Source of the DNA: Eubacterium sp. CAG:248
Lineage (GTDB): Bacteria > Bacillota > Clostridia > Lachnospirales > Lachnospiraceae
Direction: 5' to 3'
Length of the DNA: 34,270 bases
Assembly (NCBI GenBank): GCA_000436475.1
Contig: FR886149.1
Coordinates: 1 to 34,270, forward strand
Of this stretch, positions 24,858 through 32,441 are shown one piece after another. A program made the translations under genes and the position numbers. Every line of letters starts with the position of its first letter. Position 1 is the first letter of the stretch. Under the pieces are notes generated by a model. That model made no database searches. It was given only the letters and a program-made list of their open reading frames with translations, and had not been told where the DNA came from.

Positions 24858-25625
24858 CTATTGGTGGCTGTCGCCTGTTGCATAGTCTATCACTATTCCT
24901 GGCTGTACATTATAGCAGTAAACATTAAATAATATTCCTTCACCATTATCTTCTACTGACTCTGCTTCCATAAGAACGCCGCTGGCAACAAGATTATCTC
25001 CTATGAATACCGGCGTAACCCTGTATAAAACATGGTTATTAGTCTCTTTAATATAATCTGCAACCATATTCTCAAAAGGCAGCATGCCATTTACATTAAG
25101 ATATCTTGTTCCTGTTATGAGGTTCTTTTTGTTGGCATTCTCTGCTGTTAACTGATATCCGATAAGATGACATCTGTTATACAGATACTTTCCATCCACA
25201 TTATCATACTTGGCTATCTGCCATCCAGTAGGTTTCACCGAACCTATTGAACCTCTTTTTTCTGTTGGCATAAGATCTTTTCCTACATTAGCATAAGCGG
25301 TTGTACATCTTCCAAGTGAATCAAGTTCTCCATATTGTTCAAAAGATGCTGTCGTCTTGTCAGCTTCTGTGAAAAATGGTGTATTATCATTTACAACAAT
25401 GTACGGATTGCCTGAATATTCAGGCAATGTATCTAATGATGCGGCAAAATCTTCATAATCAGACACACCTGAATCATTTTTTATCGTTTCATTGCTGCTT
25501 ACTGAATTCTGTACTGTATCTTCTGGCTTAAAACATGCTGTAAGTCCTGTTGCACATATCAGCATCAGTACAACAGACAGTATAGCGCATCCATGCCACA
25601 TCCATTTTTTAATTCTATTTAACAT
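24858..25625 (-). CDS. Secreted lipoprotein DNA/RNA non-specific endonuclease
   Basis: A 255-residue exported nuclease of the beta-beta-alpha-Me fold (EndA/NucA family). The hydrophobic N-terminus ends in L-T-A-C (Cys 31), a good lipobox, so it is probably tethered to the outer membrane face. The active-site region reads YLYNRCHLIGYQLTAENANKKN: the family DRGH is N-R-C-H here, with the general-base His kept and the metal-binding Asn in the following helix (NKKNLITGTRYLN). This variant looks like the Clostridia/DNA-entry nuclease branch. ATG 25625 has AGGG 5 nt upstream; a GTG four codons earlier is possible. It follows a small unknown gene by about 30 nt and ends in a good terminator before the matrix locus. 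Possible roles: extracellular DNA use or release from matrix. Confidence 0.85.
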   Translation of the reverse strand: MLNRIKKWMWHGCAILSVVLMLICATGLTACFKPEDTVQNSVSSNETIKNDSGVSDYEDFAASLDTLPEYSGNPYIVVNDNTPFFTEADKTTASFEQYGELDSLGRCTTAYANVGKDLMPTEKRGSIGSVKPTGWQIAKYDNVDGKYLYNRCHLIGYQLTAENANKKNLITGTRYLNVNGMLPFENMVADYIKETNNHVLYRVTPVFIGDNLVASGVLMEAESVEDNGEGILFNVYCYNVQPGIVIDYATGDSHQ

Positions 25626-25657
25626 ATAACCCTGCACACAATTCTGTTTTATTATTT

Positions 25658-26065
25658 TTATTTCTTTCTTCTGTATATTTCTTCTGTAATCTTATCATGA
25701 GAACTTCCCTCAAACTCATCAGAGCTTTCCAGCGTGAACTCATTTAACAGCTTTTCAGGGAATGTAGTATCTGATGGATACTCCCTGTTCCACTTATAAA
25801 GATATATCATATCAATATGCTCCTGAACATCTGATACATTATCATCTTCAATAAAACAATAATCTTCTTTATCAGCCTGTCCAAAGTTCTGGCTAAGAAC
25901 TATATTATCGTTATGTGGAAACAATGACTTTGTATACATAGATACCCACAGCTTATGTTCCTTTGAAATCTCTATTATTCTGTCTATAAGTACTGAATCC
26001 TTACTTTGTCTTCTGTTATTAAACATCATTCCATAGTTATCATCTATAATTGCTATCAGCTTCAT
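25658..26065 (-). CDS. Small conserved-looking protein, function unknown
   Basis: A 135-residue soluble protein that I cannot assign firmly. The N-terminus MKLIAIIDDNYGMMFNNRRQSKDSV and the later NIVLSQNF faintly recall the first strand and the NIVLS strand of dihydrofolate reductase, but the DHFR substrate and NADPH motifs are missing. Short proteins of this kind in Lachnospiraceae carry inconsistent names in databases, so a name alone should not be trusted. The ATG follows GGAGG after about 8 nt. It lies 32 nt before the nuclease gene, on the same strand, and the two may share a transcript. Confidence 0.6.
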   Translation of the reverse strand: MKLIAIIDDNYGMMFNNRRQSKDSVLIDRIIEISKEHKLWVSMYTKSLFPHNDNIVLSQNFGQADKEDYCFIEDDNVSDVQEHIDMIYLYKWNREYPSDTTFPEKLLNEFTLESSDEFEGSSHDKITEEIYRRKK

Positions 26066-26169
26066 AAGTAATCCTCCATTTCTGCATTACTTTTTATTCA
26101 CATGCATTTTAGCACAATCCTGCCCGGATGTCTTATGAAAAATAGCATTTTTTATTTATATTTTTGATT

Positions 26170-27033
26170 TTATTTTAATAACCATGCTATTTCTTCTTTA
26201 TAAGGAGGGACTTTCTTATCACTGCCATCAACTACTACCCATGGTGTTTCAAGTATTTTAGGCACATTAACAAATCTTTCATCATGGACTAATCTATGGA
26301 GTGTCCCATATCCAATATTACCTTTATCTATGTTAGCATGACGGTCCTTATGTGCCCCCAATGGATTCATGCTGTCATTAATATGAAATACTGCAATCTG
26401 ATCAAGGCCTATAACCTTATCGAATTCTTCAAACACTTCGTCATAATGATTGACTATATCATAGCCTGCATCATTCACATGGCATGTATCAAAACATACC
26501 CGCAGTCTGTCAGCTTTTTCAACACCATCGTATATTGCTTTTAATTCATCGAAAGTTCTTCCTATCTCACTGCCTTTTCCTGCCATAGTTTCAAGTGCTA
26601 TATATACATCATCATCATTCTGGTCCAATACTGTATTAAGACCTTTTATTATCTGTGCCGTTCCTTCCAGAACACCTGCATTCACATGGCTTCCTGGATG
26701 AAGCACAAGTATATGGCTTCTCATGGCAGCTGTCCGGATAATCTCTTTTTCAAGGAATTCTACTGCAAGCTCATATGTCTCTGGCTTAACTGTGTTAGCC
26801 AGGTTGATAATATATGGTGCATGTACAACTATCTCGTCTATACCATGTGCATGTGCATATTCCCACCCTGCATCTATATTCAGTTCTGATATCTCTTTTC
26901 TTCGTGTATTCTGTGGTGCTCCTGTGTATAACATAAAAACATTTGCTCCATATGAAGCTGCTTCCTTTGCGGATGCTAAAAACATTTCCTTACCTGCCAT
27001 ACCCACATGGCAGCCCAGCTTTATCTCTGACAT
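26170..27033 (-). CDS. nfo: Endonuclease IV (apurinic/apyrimidinic)
   Basis: Three-zinc AP endonuclease of base excision repair that cuts 5' to abasic sites. The 287 residues cover the whole TIM barrel. Zinc ligands appear in order: the His of VVHAPYIINLA, LHPGSH, ALETMAGKG (Glu), CFDTCHVNDAGYD (Asp, His), FHINDSMNPLGAHKDRHANI (His, Asp, His) and LETPW (Glu). The family signatures are complete, so it should be active. The ATG follows GGAGAAAAG after about 7 nt. The gap before it is a purine-rich tandem repeat on the coding strand. It lies 97 nt after the degenerate HD-GYP gene. Confidence 0.97.
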   Translation of the reverse strand: MSEIKLGCHVGMAGKEMFLASAKEAASYGANVFMLYTGAPQNTRRKEISELNIDAGWEYAHAHGIDEIVVHAPYIINLANTVKPETYELAVEFLEKEIIRTAAMRSHILVLHPGSHVNAGVLEGTAQIIKGLNTVLDQNDDDVYIALETMAGKGSEIGRTFDELKAIYDGVEKADRLRVCFDTCHVNDAGYDIVNHYDEVFEEFDKVIGLDQIAVFHINDSMNPLGAHKDRHANIDKGNIGYGTLHRLVHDERFVNVPKILETPWVVVDGSDKKVPPYKEEIAWLLK

Positions 27034-27048
27034 ACTATTCTTTTCTCC

Positions 27049-27110
27049 ATTCTTACTTTTCTTAATTCTTACTTTCCTTTATTTTACTTTTCTTTATATT
27101 ACTTTTCTTA
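27049..27110. repeat. Four 15-16-bp tandem repeats before nfo
   Basis: Plus-strand units attcttacttttctta (27049-27064), attcttactttccttt (27065-27080), attttacttttcttt (27081-27095) and atattacttttctta (27096-27110). The minus (coding) strand is a polypurine tract just upstream of the nfo ribosome site. Confidence 0.7.
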
Positions 27111-27130
27111 CTTCTGCCTGCAGACATAAG

Positions 27131-28294
27131 CTATTGGTTTGATTCATTTAATATGTTCTCCATAATCCTTGCATCTGCCGGGTCAAACTTATATCCTGAT
27201 AACGTCCTTAACTTGCGTATAACTATCTGACTGCTCTCTCCTCTTCTTAAATGTCTGTCAGTATAATCTGCAACCATGATAATCCTTGCTAAAAGTGGAA
27301 TCTCACTTTTCTTTAACCCACTTGGATATCCACTTCCATCATAGTTTTCCCTATGATAATGTACTGCTTCTGCTATGCTTTCTGCACTTGATGTTCTAAG
27401 CATGCCTACGATTTCATAGCCTTTATCAACATATGTTTTGAATATATCATATTCTTCATCTGAAAGCTTATCCTTATTTATAAGCTCATCTGGTATAGCA
27501 GCCATGCCTATCTCATGAAGCAGACCTGCATTATATGCATTCATACACATTTTCTGGTCAAGTCCTTTACGCAACGCTATCTCTCTTGCATATTCTGCAA
27601 CCTGCTTTAAATGTTCCTCTTCTCCATATATCTTGGCACCAAGTGCATGAACCATGGTATTCATGACCTTCATGGATATATTCTCAAGCCTTATATTCTC
27701 TTCATATATTCTGTTTTCCAGCTTGTGTTTTATATTCTTTTTCTCAACCCAGTTCTTCTGGATAAAAAACATAAGACAATATATAATAAGCAGCATGCAT
27801 ATGAAAAAATACGGTAACCTTAAAACAATATTTTCATCATAAATATCTATAGTATCAGCATTATTAAACCTGCAGCAATATATAATAGAGCCAAGACATA
27901 CTATATTAATGGGAAGACTATACTTTATTCCGAGTACAAATACTGTAGCACATGAAAAAAGAACCGGATACATTATGCTAAAGACCTCAATATCAGCCTC
28001 AAACAATAAACTATAAACAGGCATACTCATAATTGCAAACGTAACAAAGTCAATCCATATATTATAATTCTTAACTGATATTGCAATATTAACCGCCATG
28101 ATTAAAACTATCAAGGCTGCCTGTATATCATACTCATATCCAACATCAAGCACTATGCCTACTAACATATTTATAAGCCATACGAATCCGAATACAAGCT
28201 TGACACACAGTGCAAGCAGCCTGTCCTCGTATGGACATAAGAATATTTCCCTGTAACTGACATCTTTCCCTGACTTTCTAATCTTCATATTCAT
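27131..28294 (-). CDS. Membrane HD-GYP-fold protein, probably inactive
   Basis: A 387-residue protein with about five or six membrane segments (30-180) and a C-terminal HD-GYP-type domain (about 205-385). The GYP motif is kept in DGSGYPSG, but metal ligands are changed: HD-x-G-K reads HEIGM, the following F-x-x-H reads FKTY, and H-H-E reads H-R-E. The first His (EEHLKQVAEYA) and the Asp of VADYTD remain. c-di-GMP hydrolysis is therefore unlikely, and a sensor or partner role for the intact neighbour is the simpler idea. The ATG follows GAGGG after about 7 nt. It lies 35 nt after the intact HD-GYP gene on the same strand, so the two are probably co-expressed. Confidence 0.82.
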   Translation of the reverse strand: MNMKIRKSGKDVSYREIFLCPYEDRLLALCVKLVFGFVWLINMLVGIVLDVGYEYDIQAALIVLIMAVNIAISVKNYNIWIDFVTFAIMSMPVYSLLFEADIEVFSIMYPVLFSCATVFVLGIKYSLPINIVCLGSIIYCCRFNNADTIDIYDENIVLRLPYFFICMLLIIYCLMFFIQKNWVEKKNIKHKLENRIYEENIRLENISMKVMNTMVHALGAKIYGEEEHLKQVAEYAREIALRKGLDQKMCMNAYNAGLLHEIGMAAIPDELINKDKLSDEEYDIFKTYVDKGYEIVGMLRTSSAESIAEAVHYHRENYDGSGYPSGLKKSEIPLLARIIMVADYTDRHLRRGESSQIVIRKLRTLSGYKFDPADARIMENILNESNQ

Positions 28295-28329
28295 ACAATA
28301 TCCCTCTTTTGCTTTTTATCAGGATGGCT

Positions 28330-29523
28330 CTATGCTTCCGACAACAATTCACCCTTTTCTATGAGACTTATAACGATATGTGCAACTTCATTATCAAACT
28401 GTCTGCCAGCACCCTTTTTAAATTCATCTATAATATACTGCTTATCACACTGTTTCCTGTAACATCTGTTGGAACTCATGGCATCAAGTGAATCCGCTGC
28501 ACTTATTATTCTTACCAGCTCTGGGAGCTCATCTGCCTTAATACCATAAGGATAGCCCTTACCATCTATCCTCTCGTGATGATATATTGCACCTTTATCC
28601 GCATCTGGCAGAAACTCAAGATCTTTTAATATCTCACCACCCCATACAGTATGCTTTCTCATAATATTATACTCTTCATCAGTCAGTCTTCCTGGCTTGT
28701 TAAGAATCATATCAGGAACTGCTATCTTTCCTATATCATGTAATAACGCACTCCTGTATATGATTTTATAATCTTTATCGGAAAACTTATTCATGCTCTT
28801 AGCTATCATCAACGAATACTCTGCCACCCTCTTTGAGTGCTGCTGAGTATAACCATCCTTTGCATCAAGCATCTGGCTTATGGCTGTAACTGCATCTATC
28901 ATAAGCTTCTTTCTGTCTTCAAGAGCTATAGCTACATCCTTTTCCAGTTCTTTTTCATTTTCCTCCTGATTCATCTGATAACGCTTATAAAATATATCTA
29001 TAACAACAACTATCACAAAAAATGACCAGTAAAATAATGGATAATAAAAGAGATAATACTTAGGATAATCATATATAAGCAGCTCTTTTAATGGTGTATA
29101 AAACATTACTGTAACATATAATCCAAAACCGACACTTACCGGTATTCCAAAAGGCATTCCAAGAAGAATAATAGATATTATAGGTACAAGAAAATACCAC
29201 ATCATTGAAAATCCTTTGTTTGATCCATATAATGAGATTGGAACAGCCAATATAAGAAAAGCAATCACTGCTGCCATGCATATCCGGTATATCTTATCAG
29301 AATGACCTAATGCCAGAATCGCAAATATACTGACTACTGCTGCAACAAATGTAATAGAAGCAATAACATACTCACCAAGTTTTAAATTCTGTATATCAAT
29401 AAGCAGCATCACAACAACAAATATCAGCATGACATTCTGAAGTGTGCCTATATCCACTCTTGATCTTTTCTCATATTGATATACTGCTTTTATTTCGTTT
29501 ATTATCATTGAACATAGCTTCAT
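28330..29523 (-). CDS. Membrane HD-GYP cyclic-di-GMP phosphodiesterase
   Basis: A 397-residue protein with about six membrane segments (25-175), a linker helix and a C-terminal HD-GYP domain (about 205-395). All ligands are present: QHSKRVAEY, LLHDIGKIAVPD, MRKHTVWGG, YHHERIDGKGYP and AADSLDAM. It should hydrolyse c-di-GMP to pGpG/GMP. The start is uncertain: AAGGA (29540-29536) lies 6 nt before a TTG (29529) and 12 nt before ATG 29523. It precedes the degenerate HD-GYP gene and has its own strong promoter. Along with the EAL protein it lowers c-di-GMP in this neighbourhood of genes; no intact cyclase is present in the window. Confidence 0.9.
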   Translation of the reverse strand: MKLCSMIINEIKAVYQYEKRSRVDIGTLQNVMLIFVVVMLLIDIQNLKLGEYVIASITFVAAVVSIFAILALGHSDKIYRICMAAVIAFLILAVPISLYGSNKGFSMMWYFLVPIISIILLGMPFGIPVSVGFGLYVTVMFYTPLKELLIYDYPKYYLFYYPLFYWSFFVIVVVIDIFYKRYQMNQEENEKELEKDVAIALEDRKKLMIDAVTAISQMLDAKDGYTQQHSKRVAEYSLMIAKSMNKFSDKDYKIIYRSALLHDIGKIAVPDMILNKPGRLTDEEYNIMRKHTVWGGEILKDLEFLPDADKGAIYHHERIDGKGYPYGIKADELPELVRIISAADSLDAMSSNRCYRKQCDKQYIIDEFKKGAGRQFDNEVAHIVISLIEKGELLSEA

Positions 29524-29593
29524 AAACAAATCATATCCTTTAACAATCTTTCATCACCTGTAACTACCTGTAAACACGAATCTATATACTTAA

Positions 29594-29622
29594 ATAATAT
29601 CATATTCTGTATTTTTTTTCAA
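29594..29622 (-). promoter_or_regulatory. Promoter of the HD-GYP pair
   Basis: Read leftward: TTGAAA (29622-29617), 17-bp spacer, TATTAT (29599-29594), each a 5/6 match. Transcription should begin near 29587, about 60 nt before the gene. Just downstream ACCTGTAA occurs twice at 10-bp spacing (29556-29563, 29566-29573). Confidence 0.6.
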
Positions 29623-29677
29623 TTTACAGTTTATAAATATCTTATCAATCTTATTTTCTTTTTATCGGAAATGCATA

Positions 29678-29705
29678 TTGAGATTTTAATATTTTTTTAT
29701 ATAAT
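29678..29705 (+). promoter_or_regulatory. Promoter of the small-protein/SDR unit
   Basis: TTGAGA (29678-29683), 16-bp spacer and a perfect TATAAT (29700-29705). Transcription should begin near 29712, giving a leader of about 90 nt that contains the hairpins at 29748-29787. Confidence 0.6.
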
Positions 29706-29747
29706 GATAAGAGTATAAAAGTCAGGGGACTACTATTATGTCAACTG

Positions 29748-29787
29748 CCCACGACCTAAAGGTAGTGGGTTTTTGCCTATGGCAAAC
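29748..29787 (+). terminator. Terminator-like hairpin inside a 5' leader
   Basis: GCCCACGACC-TAAA-GGTAGTGGG pairs CCCAC/GTGGG and ACC/GGT around one mismatch and is followed by TTTTT, an intrinsic-terminator shape. Directly after it TTTGCC-TAT-GGCAAA forms a second hairpin. Both lie between the promoter and the ribosome site of the next gene, so they may attenuate it. I see no riboswitch class I know in the leader. Confidence 0.5.
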
Positions 29788-29802
29788 GAAAGGATTTTAT
29801 TT

Positions 29803-30093
29803 ATGAAACCAAGATCAGAAGTAAGTATGCAGCTATATAAGCTGATGCTTGAAAGAGATTATCCAGAGGAGTTCTGCGATATCATAACAAGAAATCTTAA
29901 TACAGACTTCACTGCACAACGTATGATAGGATATCTTTATCACTACGAACATCCTCCTGTTGCTGAAATAGCAGACGAAATGTTATCTATTCTTGCTGAC
30001 AGAAACAGGATTATGCAAAAGAAAGAGCTTGAGGAAGTCAATGCCAAATGGAACGACTTTCTTATGAATGGATTCAACGATGATGATAACTAA
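29803..30093 (+). CDS. Small acidic/helical protein, function unknown
   Basis: A 96-residue soluble protein, not recognised. It starts MKPRSEVSMQLYKLMLERDYPEEF and is mostly helical, with a cluster of acidic residues at the C-terminus (NGFNDDDN). No membrane segment, signal or nucleotide-binding motif. ATG 29803 is chosen because AGGA (29791-29794) stands 8 nt before; upstream in-frame TTG and ATG codons fall inside the leader hairpins. The SDR gene starts 35 nt after its stop, so they probably share the transcript. Confidence 0.7.
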   Translation: MKPRSEVSMQLYKLMLERDYPEEFCDIITRNLNTDFTAQRMIGYLYHYEHPPVAEIADEMLSILADRNRIMQKKELEEVNAKWNDFLMNGFNDDDN

Positions 30094-30128
30094 CAAAATA
30101 TAAATATGTAGGAAAGGCAGATTATTAT

Positions 30129-30995
30129 ATGAAAATACCATTTAACGTTAATCTAACCGGAAAAACAGCAATAGTAACCGGAGGCAGTGGAACTTTATGC
30201 TCAGCCATGGCTTATGGGCTCGCCGTAAGCGGTGCCAAAACAGCAATTATTGGAAGAAATAAAGCGAATATGGAAAAGGTTGTTAACGAACTTACATCCA
30301 ATGCTTTAAAAGAACACAATACTGCTGTTACCATAAAAGGTTACTGCAGCGATGTTACTGATAAAGAAGAGCTTACTAAAACATATGAAGCAATCAAAGC
30401 TGAACTTGGAAGCTGCGATATACTTATCAATGGTGCTGGAGGTAACCAGCCTGGTGCCATAACATCAGTTGAAATGTTAAAAAAAGAGCCTGAAGATGAT
30501 GATTATTCATTCTGGAATCTTGATGAAACAAAGATTCGTGAGGTTATGGAGCTTAACTTTATGGGAACTCTTCTTCCTATCCAGGTATTCACACGTGATA
30601 TGGTTAAAAAAAGAAGCGGAAGTATCATAAACATAGCCTCTGTATCATCTATACTTCCTTTAACAAAGGTTGTTACATACAGCAACGCCAAGAGTGCAAT
30701 ACTTAATCTGACACAATGGCTTGCCACACATATGGGTGAAAGCGGAATAAGATGCAATGCTATTGCACCAGGCTTCTATGCTGCTAAACAAAACCACGAC
30801 CTGTTATTCAACAAAGATGGTTCACTAACACCCAGAGCCAGAAAGATAATTGCCGGCACTCCTATGGGAAGATTCGGCAATCCGGAAGAGCTTATCGGTG
30901 CGGCACTATTTCTTGCAAGTGATGATGCTTCCGGATTCGTTAATGGAATAGTGCTTCCTGTTGATGGAGGATACTGCGCTTATAGCGGGGTATAA
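30129..30995 (+). CDS. SDR-family oxidoreductase, D-mannonate oxidoreductase-like
   Basis: NAD(P)-dependent short-chain dehydrogenase of 288 residues. The Rossmann start TGKTAIVTGGSGTLCSAMA (about 10-28), NGAGGN, NIASVSS with the catalytic Ser, the Y-S-N-A-K pair (Tyr, Lys) and the NAIAPGF segment are all present. The C-terminus PVDGGYCAYSGV and the insert after GAGGNQPGA are the marks of the SDR branch annotated as D-mannonate (fructuronate) oxidoreductase, which interconverts fructuronate and mannonate in hexuronate breakdown. No other hexuronate gene is in the window, so the substrate is tentative. AGGAAAGG precedes the ATG by about 11 nt. Confidence 0.85.
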   Translation: MKIPFNVNLTGKTAIVTGGSGTLCSAMAYGLAVSGAKTAIIGRNKANMEKVVNELTSNALKEHNTAVTIKGYCSDVTDKEELTKTYEAIKAELGSCDILINGAGGNQPGAITSVEMLKKEPEDDDYSFWNLDETKIREVMELNFMGTLLPIQVFTRDMVKKRSGSIINIASVSSILPLTKVVTYSNAKSAILNLTQWLATHMGESGIRCNAIAPGFYAAKQNHDLLFNKDGSLTPRARKIIAGTPMGRFGNPEELIGAALFLASDDASGFVNGIVLPVDGGYCAYSGV

Positions 30996-31034
30996 GGCTT
31001 AATTAATATAAAGAAATATTCTACAAATCATTCT

Positions 31035-31073
31035 AAAAAGGGGCATCGCACTAATTTCTTAGTGCGACAGCCC
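31035..31073 (-). terminator. Terminator downstream of the aminotransferase gene
   Basis: Read leftward, GGGCTGTCGCACTAA and TTAGTGCGATGCCC pair around GAAA with a small internal mismatch, and TTTTT (31039-31035) follows. It lies 155 nt after the aminotransferase stop. On the plus strand, after the SDR gene, it may also act but lacks a good T-run. Confidence 0.7.
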
Positions 31074-31100
31074 AACTCTTTAATGTTCATCTCTTTACAG

Positions 31101-31174
31101 ATTAACCCCGAAGGTTAATGGAGACCTAGCTATAATTATCTCGTTAATGAATAAGTTCAAGTTATCTTATTCAT
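31101..31174 (-). other. Two extra hairpins in the aminotransferase 3' region
   Basis: ATTAACC/GGTTAAT (31101-31107 and 31113-31119) and ATGAATAAG/CTTATTCAT (31147-31155 and 31166-31174) are perfect inverted repeats in the gap between the SDR and the aminotransferase. Read from the minus strand they would be in the transcript's 3' end before the terminator. No ORF or known RNA family is recognised. Confidence 0.4.
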
Positions 31175-31229
31175 ATATATTATATGTAATTACAATTAAA
31201 AAATTAATAATATTTTAATTATTTTTCCC

Positions 31230-32414
31230 TTATTTCCACTCAGCTTCTCCAACACTCAAAGCCTTCTCCCTAAGTGTCGCAAGTCTTCTTATAGCCTCCT
31301 TAAGCGTATCATCCTTTTTCGCAAAATGAAATCTTATAAGATGATGTACATCCTCCCTGAAAAAGCTTGAGCCCGGAACTGCTGCAACACCTACATACTG
31401 TGCCATCCATTCACAGAATTTCACATCATCCTTAACACCGAATTCGCTTACATCAACAAGAACATAGTAAGCACCCTGTGGATCTGTATATGTAAGTCCA
31501 AGCTCCTTAAGTCCGCCTACAAACACTTCTTTCATATGTGCATAATGTGCTGCCAGCTTGTCATAATATTCATCATCAAACTTTAAGCCCGTAACAGCCG
31601 CCTCCATAAGTGGTGCTGCTGCCCCAACTGTAAGAAAATCGTGGACTTTCTTTACTCTGTCTATAATCTGCGGATTAGCTATAACATAACCCAGTCTCCA
31701 GCCTGTTATAGAATATGTTTTCGACAAAGAATTACATACAATAGTTCTTTCTCTCATGCCGTCAAGTGCCTGCATATAAACATGTTTATTAGGTGCATAT
31801 ATTATGTGTTCATACACTTCATCTGTTACAACATAAGCATCATACTTCTTTGCAAGTTCAGCTATTGTCTGCATCTCTTCCATGGTAAATACTTTTCCGC
31901 AGGGATTAGACGGATTGCATAATATAAGTGCTTTGGCTCCACTTGCAAATGCTTCCTCAAGCTTTGCAGCATCAAATGTAAATTCAGGTGAAACAAGTGG
32001 AACATACACCGGCTCTGCCCCTGAAAGTATAGTATCTGCGCCATAATTTTCATAAAATGGTGAGAATATAACAACCTTATCACCCGGATTAGTAATACTG
32101 AGCATAGTTGCCATCATAGCCTCTGTACTTCCACATGTAACGACTATCTCTGATTCAGGGTCAACCTTTAATCCCGAAAAATGTTCGTATTTATCAGCTA
32201 TGGCATCACGGAAATTCTTAGCACCCCAGGTAAGTGCATACTGATGTGGTCCCTCTTTAGCTACTTCCGCCAGCCTGTCTGTTATTTCCTCTGGTGGGTC
32301 AAAGTCAGGAAAGCCCTGCGACAGATTAACTGCCCCATATTTATTGGCAACCCTTGTCATTCTTCTTATAACTGAATCTGTAAAGTCAGCTGATCTATTA
32401 CTTAACTCTTTCAT
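31230..32414 (-). CDS. PLP-dependent aminotransferase, class I/II
   Basis: Fold-type I aminotransferase of 394 residues. N-terminal NLSQGFPDFDPP, GSTEAMMATM (phosphate-binding), NPSNPCGKVF, VVTDEVYEHI (Asp to pyridine N, Tyr) and the PLP lysine in NSLSKTYSITGWRLGY are all in place, followed by the C-terminal R-F-H-F-A-K that carries the substrate Arg. It is closest in motif style to aspartate/aromatic or kynurenine/glutamine transaminases; the amino acid is not readable. It starts 27 nt after trpD with only GGAG about 15 nt upstream, so it may be translated after trpD. Sharing a Trp-controlled transcript would suit an aromatic substrate, but that is inference. Confidence 0.9.
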   Translation of the reverse strand: MKELSNRSADFTDSVIRRMTRVANKYGAVNLSQGFPDFDPPEEITDRLAEVAKEGPHQYALTWGAKNFRDAIADKYEHFSGLKVDPESEIVVTCGSTEAMMATMLSITNPGDKVVIFSPFYENYGADTILSGAEPVYVPLVSPEFTFDAAKLEEAFASGAKALILCNPSNPCGKVFTMEEMQTIAELAKKYDAYVVTDEVYEHIIYAPNKHVYMQALDGMRERTIVCNSLSKTYSITGWRLGYVIANPQIIDRVKKVHDFLTVGAAAPLMEAAVTGLKFDDEYYDKLAAHYAHMKEVFVGGLKELGLTYTDPQGAYYVLVDVSEFGVKDDVKFCEWMAQYVGVAAVPGSSFFREDVHHLIRFHFAKKDDTLKEAIRRLATLREKALSVGEAEWK

Positions 32415-32441
32415 CTTAATCTACATTTACTCCATTTCTGA

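Noticed and set aside
29748..29787. IS200/IS605 element end
   Set aside because: The hairpin shape is suggestive, but no tnpA, tnpB or second end is visible, so no mobile element is called.
29530..29802. c-di-GMP riboswitch near the HD-GYP genes
   Set aside because: I looked for the GEMM-I conserved segments, in particular ACGCAAAGCC and the paired GGGNC/GGUAG regions, and found none in the gap.
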